DNA from: Thermomucor indicae-seudaticae
Taxonomy: Eukaryota > Mucoromycota > Mucoromycetes > Mucorales > Lichtheimiaceae
Length of the DNA stretch: 27,873 nucleotides
Assembly (NCBI GenBank): GCA_000787465.1
Contig: JSYX01000471.1
Location: 1 to 27,873, forward strand
Direction: 5' to 3'
The notes below the pieces were generated by a model. The model was not told the DNA's origin and did not search any database. It saw only the letters and a program-made list of their open reading frames with translations. The translations under genes and the position numbers were made by a program. Position 1 is the stretch's first letter, and each line of letters starts with the position of its first letter. This document shows, in pieces, positions 10,589 to 20,836 of this stretch.

Positions 10589-12544
10589 TTATGATGCATT
10601 AGGGATCTCTTGCGCGAGAGGATGATGGCCTGCTGCTGCGGTAAGAGCAGCATCCGAAAGCGCCAAGGATTCAGTCATGACTTGAGACAGATACCGACTA
10701 TTGGCCTCGGTATCTGACAATTGGGTATCTTCTTCATCATCCTCTTCCTCAAATCCAGTCAGAAGTGGATCATTTTCATACGTTGGCATAAGATACCTAT
10801 TATTCCGAAGCGCATGTGAGTTTTCACCCATTTCATCTCTATGCTTGTTTTGGAACTCACTTTGGATCCTTCCAAAACGCAGCATCCATGTCCAACGGTT
10901 TCTTAAAGCAATCGTTTTCATGCATGTGCTTGGCCAGCAATGCAAAATCCTCCACAGTAGTGCCGCATGCAAAGCACCTGTTAAGAGAAGACTGATGACG
11001 TATGTAGTTGATAAGTGTAATGGTTTTGTAAAAATCGAGATCTAGTGTCATATATCAGCCAACAAAGCATAATAACCCCACACAGATAAAGAGGCTTGCC
11101 TTGTTCTTTTCTTATGCTGCTTAGATCAAAAGAATGAACGTCCTTCATATGCGTCAGGGCCTCTTTGGCTGTTCGCATCACATCGTTATCAAACAGACAC
11201 ATTGTCGGTTCATCTTCTTCTTCCTGCCAATCTGCCCATGACCTAATAATAATCCCATTCAGCCAATTTGTATATAATAGTGTATATGCAACAACTTACT
11301 CGTCACGCTTTTCGTCATCACTTTCATAATTATCGCGTTCAAAATACTCCCAGTTCTTTCCAGGCTCTAAGTAGTTGATGACGTAGAACCGATCATATTG
11401 TCTATTCTTTGAAGCAATCTTAAAATGCTTCTTTTTCCGCATGTGCTTTCGTAATACAGGTGCACTGGTAAATGTCTTTTCACAGTACAAGCACTGTAAC
11501 CTATCATCTCTATTAGGTATCCCAGACACCTTCCTTGCCGCCTCCTTACTTACTTTGAAAGCTTGTTTTCCAAAAGCTCCAAAAATTCATTCACATTGAC
11601 CAGGTTATCCGGAAGTCCAATGTTAAAGTTGTGTTCCGCAAACATGTGTTTAAACAAAACTGCCCTATAATGTTCCTTGATGTGAATTCTCTCTCTCTCC
11701 AAACACCCATTTGTATATATGCTACCTGTCCTCACACACGATTTTGCAAAACAAACATTTTCGAGGAACCTTGGCATCCGTGGCACGTTCTCGTTGTTGT
11801 ATGGCAAGCACTTCATTCTATACCATCCAGCCGTAAATTATCAGATCTGCCTCTCTGTCCCTGACGGACAAACTTTACCAGTTTTGCACGTTGCATCTCT
11901 TCTCGGATTTCCTTGTCCAAACCGCATTGACTTGGATCAATCACATACACTGGCATACATGTCAGCCCACAAATCATAAAGACACAAGTCTTCACTCTTC
12001 CGCCCTCCTTACCGTTTCCATCATTAGGGAATCCATGTTCTTCCACAGGCTTCTTCTTGAACTCCGCTGCCCAACGACTCAAGTATGCATCCAAGGCCAT
12101 ATACATGTGGTGCAAGTTACGAAACACGACGCGGTGCTCAGTTCGCAAATGGTTTACGAGTGATGTCGTGTCGAGGAAGGGTTCAGTCGCTGGACAGTTA
12201 TCCAACGGACAAACCGAAAATATCGCGGTATGGTACGGCGGCACTTTATCAATAACAGACTCTTCGTCGTCGTCGTCCTCGGATTCCGATCCACTCGAAT
12301 TCTGCTGTCGTTGGTGGTTATGGTTCGATCGCTCCTCTTTTCGATGTTGGCGCGCAGGTAATGACTGTCGCCGTTGTTGTTGCCCACTCTTATTGTTATT
12401 GGCTTTTGTTGTCGTCGCAGCGGTTTTGGAGATCGATAATCGTTTGTTCTTGTTGTGATTGTCACCGCCGTTCTTGGACTGTTTCGTCGTCTGCTTCGAC
12501 GAACCGTTTCCTTTGCAAGGTACAGTATGCCATTCACTGTCCAT
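10589..12544 (-). CDS. ZNF277 homologue, C2H2 zinc-finger protein (eight exons)
   Basis: Exons are 12544-12013, 11949-11879, 11817-11726, 11664-11554, 11500-11300, 11242-11100, 11041-10861 and 10796-10589, giving 512 residues. Every join keeps phase and reproduces the family: FNIGLPDNLVNVNEFL, LQCLYCEKTF, YDRFYVINYLE and PTYENDPLL. In animals ZNF277 binds ribosomal protein uS5 (RPS2). The N-terminus is disordered and basic, then acidic (SESEDDDDEE). Finger 1 has C-x4-C spacing; fingers 2 and 3 are normal. Finger 4 reads CLFD, with Asp354 where the second cysteine should be. Finger 5 ends in Cys instead of His. Intron 6 (11099-11042) has a GC donor in a good context (CAAG|GCAAGC) with a TAG acceptor. 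Intron 2 and intron 3 ends were chosen by alignment with the family as I remember it. Confidence 0.94.
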
Positions 12545-12961
12545 GTTTTCAACAGAAGAAAGAAGAACAAACTTCCATTCCCGTTTCTCCGCCTTGTTAC
12601 CTTTTCGGGGCCGGGGCTGCTTGCCGAGAGCTTTGTTACCCGAGGTATCCTAGTTACTCTGGTTGGTCTTGATAAGTCGTTTGGTTTTGGAGTTCTGTTT
12701 AGATATGAGCAAAACCATTCAGCTCTATTCGTTTTCTTTCTATTTAACGTGTGCCTGTCATCTATTTAGTCTAAGCGCACCAGGAGTCATCATCGAATAT
12801 CTCTAAAGATGCACGGCACATTGGAAACGTCGGTGAGTACCGGTGCCAATCGTCTTCGTGCGAATTCAAAAGTATAGCATATGGCATAATGTGTTCTATT
12901 GCGATAATGTCCCAAACTGTACATGCATCTGATCCAAATATCCAGTGTTTCCATAATAAAA
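12545..12961. other. Spacer upstream of ZNF277 and downstream of REI1
   Basis: This 417-base stretch holds the promoter of the ZNF277 gene and the 3' end of REI1, both on the minus strand. No further feature is seen; plus-strand open frames here are extensions of shadows. Confidence 0.55.
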
Positions 12962-14395
12962 TTAGATAATCTGTACACGAAAGTATTTCTGCAACTTGTT
13001 TGACTGTAATCCGACTCGGGTCTGATAGTCTTGATGTATACGAACATCCTTGAAAGCCTCTGTATGACGAACATTGGCTGGTTTTTGACCATCGGTAATA
13101 GCAAGACGACCTCCACGCTTCCGCATGGATTCATAACCTTGCATCGTTGTGTATTGCCCAATCAACTTGTTGATAAGAACAGACTCTCGCGTCTGAAGTA
13201 AACAATCCGATAAGTGTAACGTTTCAACCCGTACTCTACATTGACCGATAAATACCTCGTCAGGTTTGAGATTCTGATCGTAATATCTCTTTAAGCTTCT
13301 ATGACCAACGACCGCACCACTTGGCAAGACCAAAGACAATTCATCATCCGCTAACCGGATGCCTTGTGTCCGTATCGCCAACTCTTCTGCGTCATCATCT
13401 TGTTCTTCACCATCCTTCAGTTGTGGATACGAACTTGAAAAGTCGTAAAAGTCTGCTAACTCGAGCGCATCCTCATCATCGTCGTATGCGATTTTGCAGT
13501 GTCCTTTGCTGATCTTTTTTCGCCGAATGCGTTAATAAAAGGACCAAACAGAAAGAGAGAATAACGATGACTATATACTTTACCATGTGTGCTCGTACGG
13601 CCTCTAATGACCGAAGCCCTCGCCCTCGTCCATTGCAATACAAGCAAACATTGCCAATACTGATTTTCTCACCAAGATACCGAATCAGACCTTTGAGATC
13701 TACCAGGTATTCGATGTCAGGGATAAAGAAGCTATGCACAGTCGTCATGTGGGTCATGTTTTCTTCAAACGTAGATGACTTGGTTGTACAAAACAGACAA
13801 TCAGTTTCCTCGAGGCGTTTGGAATGTTTAATCTTCTCGTCAATCTTGGCCATAATCTCTTCCTCTGTCATATCGTCTGTGAATGTCATGTCGATGTTGT
13901 CTTTTGGTATCGCCTGTTTTCCTGATTGCTGGCTCTGCTGTTCCTTCTGCGGACCTGATGCTTGTTTCGCTGCTGCTTCTTTATGCTTCTTCGATCGCAT
14001 ATGGTTGTCGTATGTATTCTTTGTACCAAACGTCTTCCTGTTTCCAAGTTAATGCTACACTTTGAAGACATTTTTTGTGATCTTGCCGAATTACCTGCAC
14101 ACAGAACAATGTCCCTTGAACTGTCCATCCTGTTGCTGCGTGTCCTGCGCATTTAGTGCTTCTCGAGCTAAAAGGAAATCAGAAAACGTGCCTCTTTACT
14201 TGAGTCTAACCGATCGATGCCTTTACCTTGCACTTTTTGTTCAAACTGATCACGAGTGACAGGTGGTAAATCGGCAACTTTTCTTTTCAGATTGTACCGA
14301 TGCCAATCACTCCTGTAATGCGTTCGTTGTTCCTCTGCGGAATCGAAAGCAACTTGACATGCTAAACAGGTATACAATCCAGAACTTGGCTCCAT
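12962..14395 (-). CDS. REI1: Cytoplasmic 60S maturation factor REI1/ZNF622 (four exons)
   Basis: REI1 acts in the cytoplasm on late pre-60S particles, helping release and recycle the Arx1-Alb1 export factors, and probes the peptide exit tunnel. Exons are 14395-14227, 14167-14095, 14037-13584 and 13513-12962, giving 415 residues, close to the yeast length. Finger 1 (residues 10-32) reads YTCLACQVAFDSAEEQRTHY and is followed by SDWHRYNLKRKVADLPP. Finger 2 (77-99) has CSVCRKTF and HMRSKKH. Finger 3 starts at Cys161 and leads into FFIPDIEYLVDLKGL. Finger 4 starts at Cys212 (CLYCNGRG, HCKIAYDDDED). The C-terminus has LPSGAVVGHRSLKRYYDQNL and ends KYFRVQII. ATG 14395 gives the usual short lead before finger 1; an ATG at 14434 is in frame but less likely. 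Intron 3 (13583-13514) breaks finger 4. Confidence 0.97.
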
Positions 14396-16058
14396 GAAAG
14401 ACTTCTGTATCCGAAAAAATTCTTTTTTTTTCAAGCAGCAAGCTCATAAGTCCGCTCTTGGAGGACAAAAGGCACAGAAAAGTACGTAAATGATAAGCAT
14501 ATACTGGCCATAGATGTCAATAAATATTTGCTATCTGAAGTGACACAAAGCAGAAGAAGCACGAGGTATGAAAATGTACGGTATATGTAACCGATATGTT
14601 TTTATCAAATACCTGTGTTGAGTCGATCTAAACAAAGTCTATACCGTGTCATGATATCTCGGTAACATGACTACGTTTGTTACATAAGAAAAGCATCGTT
14701 TCAATACTTGAAACCGTATTGAGACAATGTTGAGACGAAAAAATCTCTAAAGTGCTGATTCGAATCGTCTCAATATGCGCGGCGGCCGCGTTCAATATGT
14801 GTTAATGTTGATGCGCGTCATGCTGCAGAGGAAGTTTCCACCGGAAAATAAGCGCCCTTCCTATATACTGGAGTCAGAACAGACGTCTCAGTATGTAGAA
14901 CAGCACTGACATGATCTTCGAAAACTGAAAGTCGCCTGGAAAAGCGTCTTAAAAGGAAGACAAACAACGTATTAAACAACTTCGTCTTCTCTCTTTTTTG
15001 GGGCTTCAGAGAACTCAACTGCAACTCTTGAAGTTTAGCTCAAAGCCATTATGGGCCGTCAGTCTTAACAAATTCCATGTACTGCTTTTTGAAGTAACGT
15101 TTGCGTTGCTCGAAAGGTCTGTTTTGCGTAAAGCATAAACCAAAATTTGCGCTCAGCAGAAGTTCAGTCTGCGCCGAGCATAAAGTACGATTTACGCCAG
15201 TGCAAACCACATCTGAACCGAATGAAAGAAAGAGTATTTGCGCGCAACTAATATCACACATAGCTGCGACAATTTGGAACCATTCTTTGGTTTCAGTCAG
15301 ACTTACTGATGGATATTTGCTCACAGTGACGTATGACGGTCATTTTTTCGTATAAAAAGCTAGTCCTGGTTTGTTTCTGTTGGAGGATGTGGGCCGAGGA
15401 GGGGGCGTGTCATGCCTTATAGTCATGGAAAGACGTTATATGGAATAGCATCCGTCGCCCCGAAAGTTCCCAATTGGATCCAATACGTTCGTTTTTTTTT
15501 CGAGCACCGTTCGTGAAAAGGCAAGGTGTTCTTTCTGCTTTGATACACCGGAAAGTTACAGTTGTATTCTGTGAAGTGATTTTTTGCTTGCTTTGCTTTG
15601 CTTTCTTTCTCTTTTTTAACTGTTATTCCCGTAATAAAAACGGGTCGATGTGTACAGGGTAAGGCTTCTCTGCTTTTTGCTTACTTGCAGTAGATGCTAA
15701 ATGATGCACGCAAATTCCATGTCTTCGATTACGCAAATCTGATTCGTACAACACGCAATATTCTGTGTCCTACACTGCAAATTGTCATATACATTTACGC
15801 GAAACTCTTGTAGAAATCCCGTATTTATGGTTCTGGAACGAATATTGCAGATTACTGATAAATGGCCAGATTTCGAAAGAATATGGCTGGATGACGTGTT
15901 CAGATAGCGTCATATTCATTGGCTCAAAATGACAAGAAAGAGTGGGTGAAAGCCAGTGGATTGCAAGAATATAATACAATGAGAATCGCTGTTTCAATTT
16001 TCTTATTGATGAAAAAGGGAGCTCGGTTGTGACACAGCTCATCGTTTCTCTCTTTCTG
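14396..16058. other. Divergent spacer between REI1 and cystathionine gamma-lyase
   Basis: About 1.7 kb without a supported gene. It must carry both promoters. A TATAAAAA stands at 15353-15360, too far from the lyase start to be its core promoter. A pyrimidine and GCTTT-rich run lies near 15586-15618. Open frames at 15049-15324 (minus) and 15785-16072 (minus) have no motif. Confidence 0.5.
14718..14774. repeat. Imperfect inverted repeat near the REI1 upstream region
   Basis: ATTGAGAC at 14718 and TTGAGACGA at 14730 are both complementary to the sequence around 14765-14774 (TCGTCTCAAT). Either pairing would form a hairpin. A GC-rich patch (GCGCGGCGGCCGCG) follows directly. It could be a protein-binding site or chance; it lies about 330 bases upstream of the REI1 start. 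Confidence 0.4.
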
Positions 16059-17367
16059 ATGTCTCCCTCCAACGACGCTTCTGCTACAGGATTCAGTACG
16101 CGCGCAGTTCATGCTGGCCTTGAGGCCGATCCGAATACAGGCGCAGTGATTCCTCCGATCTCTGTTTCCACAACCTTCAAGCAGTCAGCGGCGGGTGTAC
16201 ACCTGGTAAAGCGTCCTCGTTTCTTGTAGCCTCAACGTTGATTTGACGAGAAGAAAAAATTTTTCCCACGCTTATAGGGTTACGAATACTCCCGCTCCGG
16301 TAACCCAACGCGTGCCAACTTTGAAAACGCTGTAGCAGCATTAGAAAACGCAAAGTATGGTGTGGCTTTCGCTTCCGGGTCGTCCGTTACTGCTTCTATT
16401 CTCGGCACTCTTCAGACCGGATCTCATTTGCTGTCGGTGAATGACGTTTATGGCGGAACCTATCGTTATTTCACCAAGGTGGCTGTACACAATGGGGTTG
16501 AAGCAACCTTTGTCGATCTCGAGGATCCCAGCAAAATCGCTGCAGAATTACGACCGAACACAAAGGTATCTTTTGTTTGTCCCTGTCAGGTTTGCAACGA
16601 GCGCTTACAACGTTGTGGTTCTTCAGATTGTGTGGATTGAGTCACCGACCAACCCGACTTTACGACTCGTTGATATTCAAGCAGTTGCTAAAGCTACCAA
16701 GGAGCATGGCGCTCTCTTGGTTGTTGACAACACTTTTATGAGCCCATACTTCCAGCAGCCCCTGTCCCTTGGAGCTGACATCGTGGTCCACTCAGTCACA
16801 AAGTATATCAACGGCCACTCGGATGTCGTTATGGGTGTCGCAGTGACCAACAACGAAGAATTGTATCAGAAGTTGATCTTTATCCAAAACTCGATGGGCG
16901 CTGTGCCTTCTGCATTGGACTGTTTCCTTGCAAGACGTGGGCTGATGACTCTCGAACTTCGCATGCAGAGACATGAACAGAACGCGCTTGCCGTAGCAAA
17001 GTTTCTGGAGAAGCATCCACGTGTTCGTGAAGTCATTTATCCGGGTTTGGAATCACATCCTCAGCATGAGCTTGCCCGACGGCAACAGAAAGGTTTCGGT
17101 GGCATGTTGTCTTTCCGTATTGAAGGCAACTTGGATAACGTCAACAAGCTCTTGGGTCGTCTGCAAATCATTACGCTTGCAGAATCCCTTGGTGGTGTAG
17201 AATCATTGATTGAAGTGCCTGCTATCATGACGCACGCTAGCTTGAGTCCTGAAGCACGCGCTGCTCTGGGCATCACTGAGACACTGCTTCGCTTATCCGT
17301 TGGCATCGAAAACCCCGAAGATCTGATCAACGACCTGAACCAGGCATTAGAACATGCTTATTCGTAA
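16059..17367 (+). CDS. CYS3: Cystathionine gamma-lyase (three exons)
   Basis: A PLP enzyme of the Cys/Met metabolism family that splits cystathionine to cysteine, 2-oxobutyrate and ammonia in transsulfuration. Exons are 16059-16205, 16278-16565 and 16627-17367, giving 391 residues, the usual length. All introns are phase 0. Family motifs: STRAVHAGLE near the start, YEYSRSGNPTR, ASGSSVTASIL, VVDNTFMSPY with the cofactor aspartate, and HSVTKYINGHSDVVMG with the PLP-binding lysine at about 204. The end has SLGGVESLIEVPAIMTHAS and LRLSVGIEN. The SLGGVESLIE..A.MTH pattern fits gamma-lyase better than gamma-synthase or beta-lyase, although these are close relatives. No targeting signal is evident, so it is probably cytosolic. 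It is divergent from REI1 and followed on the same strand by the demethylase gene. Confidence 0.97.
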
Positions 17368-17714
17368 TCCCCTAAAATTTTAGATCTTGTATTGATTTAG
17401 GAAAACAGATGTTCTTTCTTCTTTTTCCATGCGTGTATAATGTAGATAAGTTTCTGAATCTTGTTCACAGAATAAAACAAAATTGTCGATCATTTTACTC
17501 CATTGCATATCGTAACGAAGCCAGAAAAGAAAGAAAACAATTATACTGTCGACGCTATAGAATGATGCCAACGCTTTGCAGGCGAATACGTAGCCATTTG
17601 GAGGCGTGACCTCTGTTGAATCAGTGGGGAGGCGATCTTCAATAAGGCTGTCTTTTAAGGAAATTGGTCGGGGCAATCCTGCTACTCGTTTTTCTGTCCA
17701 ACAAAGCAATAACG
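17368..17714 (+). other. Spacer with polyadenylation signal between lyase and demethylase
   Basis: AATAAA at 17471-17476 is a good 3' end signal for the lyase, 104 bases after its stop. The remaining roughly 240 bases must hold the promoter of the PHD-JmjC gene. The minus-strand open frame at 17380-17799 overlaps the next coding exon and looks accidental. Confidence 0.6.
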
Positions 17715-20048
17715 ATGGAAGATTCGTGTCCTTTATGTCCAGCAACAAAGGAAGATATCGCATCCTATGACACGTGGTTACAATGCGATGCATGTTCAAC
17801 CTGGTACCATACCAAATGTCTCAACTACACGTCAGAATATTGCGACAGGCTTGAGCGTTTCCACTGTGCGTCTTGTACCCCGACGCACGGACCGACCACT
17901 TGTACGTTTTGTATTATTATGCATTTTGCGAAACCTCCTCGCCATTGACTTGCTTTGAACAAAGTTAAAGCAGAACAGCGAAAATCGACTCGCGAACGGA
18001 CAAAACTCAATTACGCCGATCTTAATGAAGGCCGAACGGCTGATCAGAAGATCTGGAGCAAGATCTTGAGAGCAAAAGCGTTTGCAGAGGATCCATTCAG
18101 GCGCTATACAGGACAAGAAGTGACAAAGGAGCTTTTTGAAAAGATTGGGATGCGAGAACCTGTCATTATCAATGATCCAGAAGGGTTGGATATGTCGATG
18201 CCACCCAGTACGACGACGGTGCGGCAAATCGCTCAATCTATTGGTGAGAGGCAGGCCGACCTTTCCAAGTCGATAACCCTATCTAACTTCTTTCTTTAGG
18301 CTACGATCACCCAGTCGAGGTCATTGGTAAAAACCATACATTCAAGTGCCCAAAGCAGCAAGAGTTAGTTAACAGTATGTATCATATTAGATGTCGCCAC
18401 GCAAGCTGAGTTGCCAGGCTGGACAATGGGACGCTGGGCAGACTACTACGACAACACGTCGCGCAGGGACCGGATAAGAAATGTCATTAGTTTGGAGATC
18501 AGTGGAACAGACTTTGCCAAAGACATTGTAAGACCACGCGTCGTACGGTAACGTTTAAAGAAGAAAGAATGGGTAACGGTATTTTCCAAATCTGAACATG
18601 GGCTCTTCAGTGACATGGATTGGATCGATCATATCTGGCCTCAAGAACTTAAGCCATCAAAGTATCCAAAAGTGCAACTTTATTGTCTGATGGGCACTCA
18701 AGACTCGTACACAGATTTGTAAGTGTTTATAATCCACTGGTGCTATATTCTTTCACAGTCAAGGTGCTTATTATCGCCCTATGTAGTCATATAGACTTTG
18801 GGGGCAGCTCGGTAAGCAGAAAACAAAGGGTGGTGATCATGGACGTTTCTTTTGGACTGACGGATCAACGAAAGGTGTTTTACCATGTCCTAAGTGGGTC
18901 CAAGGTCTTTTATTTCATAGAGCCGACAGCGAAAAACTTGAAAAAGTATCAGAAATGGAGTTCATCACCTGATCAAGGTTCCATTTTCTTTGGTGATGAG
19001 GTTAAGAAGTGCTACGCAGTACATCTCAAAGCCGGAAACACAATGTGAGCTGCCTGCCTGATAATCTAGTTGTGCGACAAGTCTCTCACTAAAAAGCCTC
19101 CATACTAGGTTAATCCCCAGTGGATGGATCCATGCTGTTTATACGCCTGAAGATGCCGTCGTGATTGGCGGTAACTTCCTACACAGCCTGGGTATTTCCA
19201 TGCAGCTACGGATATACGAAATCGAAGAGCTGACAAGTGTACCACAAAAGTTTCGTTTCCCGCATTATGAGCTTCTGAATTGGTATGCAGCTCTCCACTA
19301 CAAGACAGTCTTGGCGGATCGTAAGTTTTTCCCTTTCTAAGAATGTCCCGTATTACTGCGAAGACAGAGGAAACTGAAAATGGGATGCTGTATAGAGTCA
19401 CAGCGCGACCGTTTATCGACTTTTGAGCTAGAAGGCATAGCGAGTCTAGCTAAATGGCTACAGACGAATGCAGAGCGATTTTTGCAAAAGGACTTCTTAT
19501 CTTACCAGCGACGCAAGCTGGCGCGCCACGACAATATACCGAAATCCATTCAGCATGTCCATGAGGTGTCAAGGAGTCTAGTAGCGGGTATAGAGTTATG
19601 TATGGAACGTCTTAAGCAGCAGATCAGGCATGATCACAAACCTGTCAAGGAGAGCCCCAAAAAGGAGGAAGCCAATGGACCAAAACTGGTTCTGAAGCTG
19701 AATCCGGATGCCACCGAAGAGCATGTCAGTGACTTTGAGAACGACCAAGAGTTTGTTTTCGAAGACGACGAGGAAGAGTCAACGGAAGAGGAACTTGTGG
19801 AAACGGAGGATGATGACGAATATCAAGAGGATAATCAAAAGAAACCGATGCAAAGTAGTCGAAAGAGAAGCCGACGATCATCATCTGTTGACAGTAGTAG
19901 CGACGATGATTTAGGCACCAGTAACAAACGCCAAAGAAACAACAGAACGGAGCGTATAAATAACAACAGCGCAAAGAAGAAATCACCATCCACTGTCAAG
20001 CAAAGGCTTTTAGAACGAATGGCAAAAGGGAGGATCAACCGTCGTTGA
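17715..20048 (+). CDS. JHD1: PHD and JmjC histone demethylase, KDM2/JHD1 type (nine exons)
   Basis: An Fe(II)/2-oxoglutarate oxygenase expected to remove methyl groups from histone H3 Lys36. Exons are 17715-17901, 17965-18243, 18300-18326, 18391-18547, 18611-18718, 18787-18811, 18875-19044, 19109-19320 and 19396-20048, giving 605 residues with every junction in phase. A PHD finger occupies residues 4-58 (CPLCPATK, WLQCDACSTWYHTKC, CASC). The linker has LNYADLNEG. The JmjC domain has [20 protein letters not shown]; iron ligands are His254, Asp256 and His326 (IPSGWIHAVYTP), the usual spacing. The C-terminal helix region is SLGISMQLRIYEIEEL. The tail is acidic and then basic (RKRSRRSSS) and probably nuclear. 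Exons 3 and 6 are only 27 and 25 bases. No CXXC or F-box is seen, as in yeast Jhd1. The stop lies 30 bases from the stop of the convergent gene. Confidence 0.95.
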
Positions 20049-20078
20049 TCTAACTTTCTTATATTGTAAAGATTTCTT

Positions 20079-20684
20079 TTATTTTATACTGTAAAGAACT
20101 GCAAATATGATGATACCAATCACTAAAATGCCACTGAAACCAATCGATAGTGCAATATTCAGCTTTTGCCATCTTTCCGCCATTTTACCGCCTCGCTTGC
20201 CAGCATGCCGAGGCCAAAATGCCCCGATCCACCATAAAGGCGGACACACAAAACCGAAAACAAATAACAGCAGGCCGACCGAGTAGAAACCGTCACCTCC
20301 ATCCCACCACGCGACCCACCAAGGGTGATGCGGGTCCTCCTGCTGTGGCATGCTAATGACTGTATGCAATTCAGGCTTTTTCTCAGTCGTTACTGATGAG
20401 TCCTTCTCCTGTTGGGTGAGAGGCAAATCAGATTTCGCTGACGTTTCATTCGGTGCTGCACTGGTGTTTTCCGTTGCTGGTGTGATTGTTGTTTCCTGGG
20501 TAATGGGCGTGGGCGCGGGTATCTGAGGTTCTTGTTCATGATCGAGATGGCGAGCAGAAATAGTCCGGTCTGGTGGGTCTCTGGGTGACGCGCGGTTGCG
20601 TCCAGTAGCCGTAACTAGCTCAAAGCTTGTACTTGTCTGGGGTACAGGTGGCTTTGGAGAATAGGATTTTGACGCGTGAACCAT
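20079..20684 (-). CDS. Two-helix membrane protein with long polar N-terminus, unknown
   Basis: A single exon of 201 residues. The first 135 residues are polar, Thr/Pro/Glu-rich and probably disordered. Two hydrophobic helices follow: GFYSVGLLLFVFGFVCPPLW (about 142-161) with WWIGAFWPR after it, and LNIALSIGFSGILVIGIIIF (about 174-193). Between them is a short basic loop (HAGKRGGKMAERWQK). There is no signal peptide. A GFVCPPLWWIGAFWPR-like motif recurs in small fungal membrane proteins as I recall, but I cannot name a function. The long N-terminus probably faces the cytosol. It is convergent with the demethylase and lies just downstream of the Bud4-like gene on the same strand. Confidence 0.8.
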   Translation of the reverse strand: MVHASKSYSPKPPVPQTSTSFELVTATGRNRASPRDPPDRTISARHLDHEQEPQIPAPTPITQETTITPATENTSAAPNETSAKSDLPLTQQEKDSSVTTEKKPELHTVISMPQQEDPHHPWWVAWWDGGDGFYSVGLLLFVFGFVCPPLWWIGAFWPRHAGKRGGKMAERWQKLNIALSIGFSGILVIGIIIFAVLYSIK

Positions 20685-20797
20685 GATGTAAAGAAATGTA
20701 TCTATGTCCGTTTCAGAGCGTATGCAGATGGACCTTGTCTTGTGCAGCAGCCCGTGCCGCTACAGGTAGTACGCGCGGGTCCCCACACAATGATGCA

Positions 20798-20803
20798 TTT
20801 ATT
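20798..20803 (-). terminator. Polyadenylation signal of the Bud4/anillin-like gene
   Basis: The minus strand reads AATAAA 33 bases after the stop codon at 20837, and before the next minus-strand start at 20684. Confidence 0.55.
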
Positions 20804-20836
20804 TTTTGTGTGATGAAGCATAATATACACATATCA

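Noticed and set aside
13567..14156. Plus-strand open frames opposite REI1
   Set aside because: They are mirror frames of the REI1 coding exons.
14750..14775. GATTCGAATC as a tRNA T-arm
   Set aside because: No matching stem on either side and no acceptor or anticodon arm nearby.
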